A DNA stretch of 23,883 nt from Verrucomicrobia bacterium UBA1200 (GTDB lineage: Bacteria > Verrucomicrobiota > Kiritimatiellia > RFP12 > UBA1067), in assembly GCA_002309765.1 (NCBI GenBank), contig DBXY01000003.1, forward strand, positions 18,259-42,141, given 5' to 3'. The notes below the pieces were generated by a model. The model was not told where the DNA came from, searched no databases, and saw nothing but the letters and a program-made list of their open reading frames with translations. Shown here one piece after another: positions 23,849 through 23,883 of the stretch (positions are counted from its first letter, which is position 1; each line of letters opens with the position of its first letter). The position numbers and the translations under genes were made by a program.

Positions 23849-23883
23849 TCAGCCACGAGACTTCGGACTTCAGACATCAGACT
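23849..23883. repeat. Degenerate 7-bp tandem array upstream of the dehydrogenase operon
   Basis: Five heptamers in constant register reach the end of the window: TCAGCCA, CGAGACT, TCGGACT, TCAGACA, TCAGACT (plus strand; consensus TCAGACT). They lie 33 bases before the start codon of the small subunit, and the array may continue past the window. No convincing promoter is visible in 23817-23883; TTATAG (23839-23834, minus strand) is a weak -10 candidate without a partner. Confidence 0.65.

Overview
The window reads as a piece of the chromosome of a Gram-negative glycan-degrading bacterium, most likely from the PVC group (Kiritimatiellota, Lentisphaerota or Verrucomicrobiota). This is inferred from the gene mix: a 3-keto-disaccharide hydrolase (DUF1080), a hydrazine-synthase-alpha-like dihaem protein, a DUF5009 acyltransferase, a GMC dehydrogenase complex and a very large beta-solenoid surface protein. 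No 16S rRNA or other taxonomic marker is present except uvrB, so a finer placement is not possible. Coding density is high; the longest gene-free gaps are about 155 bp (7957-8111) and 183 bp (20404-20586). I see no tRNA, rRNA, CRISPR array, transposase, integrase or prophage gene.

Layout. (1) Plus strand, 3-3279: the tail of an unrecognised gene, a ten-helix sugar permease of the GRP/RhaT type, a secreted DUF1080 hydrolase and a secreted TPR protein, closed by a strong bidirectional terminator at 3311-3347. (2) Minus strand, 7956-3355: a three-gene glycoside hydrolase operon (GH43-like propeller, GH2 beta-galactosidase, GH29 alpha-L-fucosidase), all with signal peptides and good Shine-Dalgarno sites, apparently for fucose- and galactose-bearing glycans. 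(3) Plus strand, 8112-11135: a Tat-exported metallophosphoesterase followed 3 bp later by uvrB. Its promoter lies so close to the start codon that the mRNA should be leaderless. (4) Minus strand, 20403-11142: a 1388-residue beta-solenoid protein with its own promoter, then an HzsA-like dihaem protein, a DUF5009 membrane acyltransferase overlapping it by 4 bp, and a DjlA-like TerB/J-domain co-chaperone. (5) Minus strand, 23816-20587: Tat-signal small subunit, GMC flavoprotein and membrane-anchored nine-haem cytochrome c, arranged like the three-subunit FAD-dependent gluconate, glucose or glucoside dehydrogenases.

How the parts may work together (inference): glycosidases release fucose and galactose residues; the GMC/small subunit/cytochrome complex could oxidise sugars or glycosides, possibly at C3, and send the electrons into a haem wire; the DUF1080 protein is of the family that cleaves 3-keto-glycosides; and the GRP permease could import the product. 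The ends of this proposed path lie at opposite ends of the window.

The least expected things are at small scale: degenerate tandem arrays with an 8-bp period in front of two minus-strand genes (20422-20461 and 16195-16242) and a 7-bp-period array in front of a third (23849-23883); a protein-like open frame just past the cytochrome stop that a single-base shift would join to the cytochrome; and the leaderless phosphoesterase-uvrB transcript.
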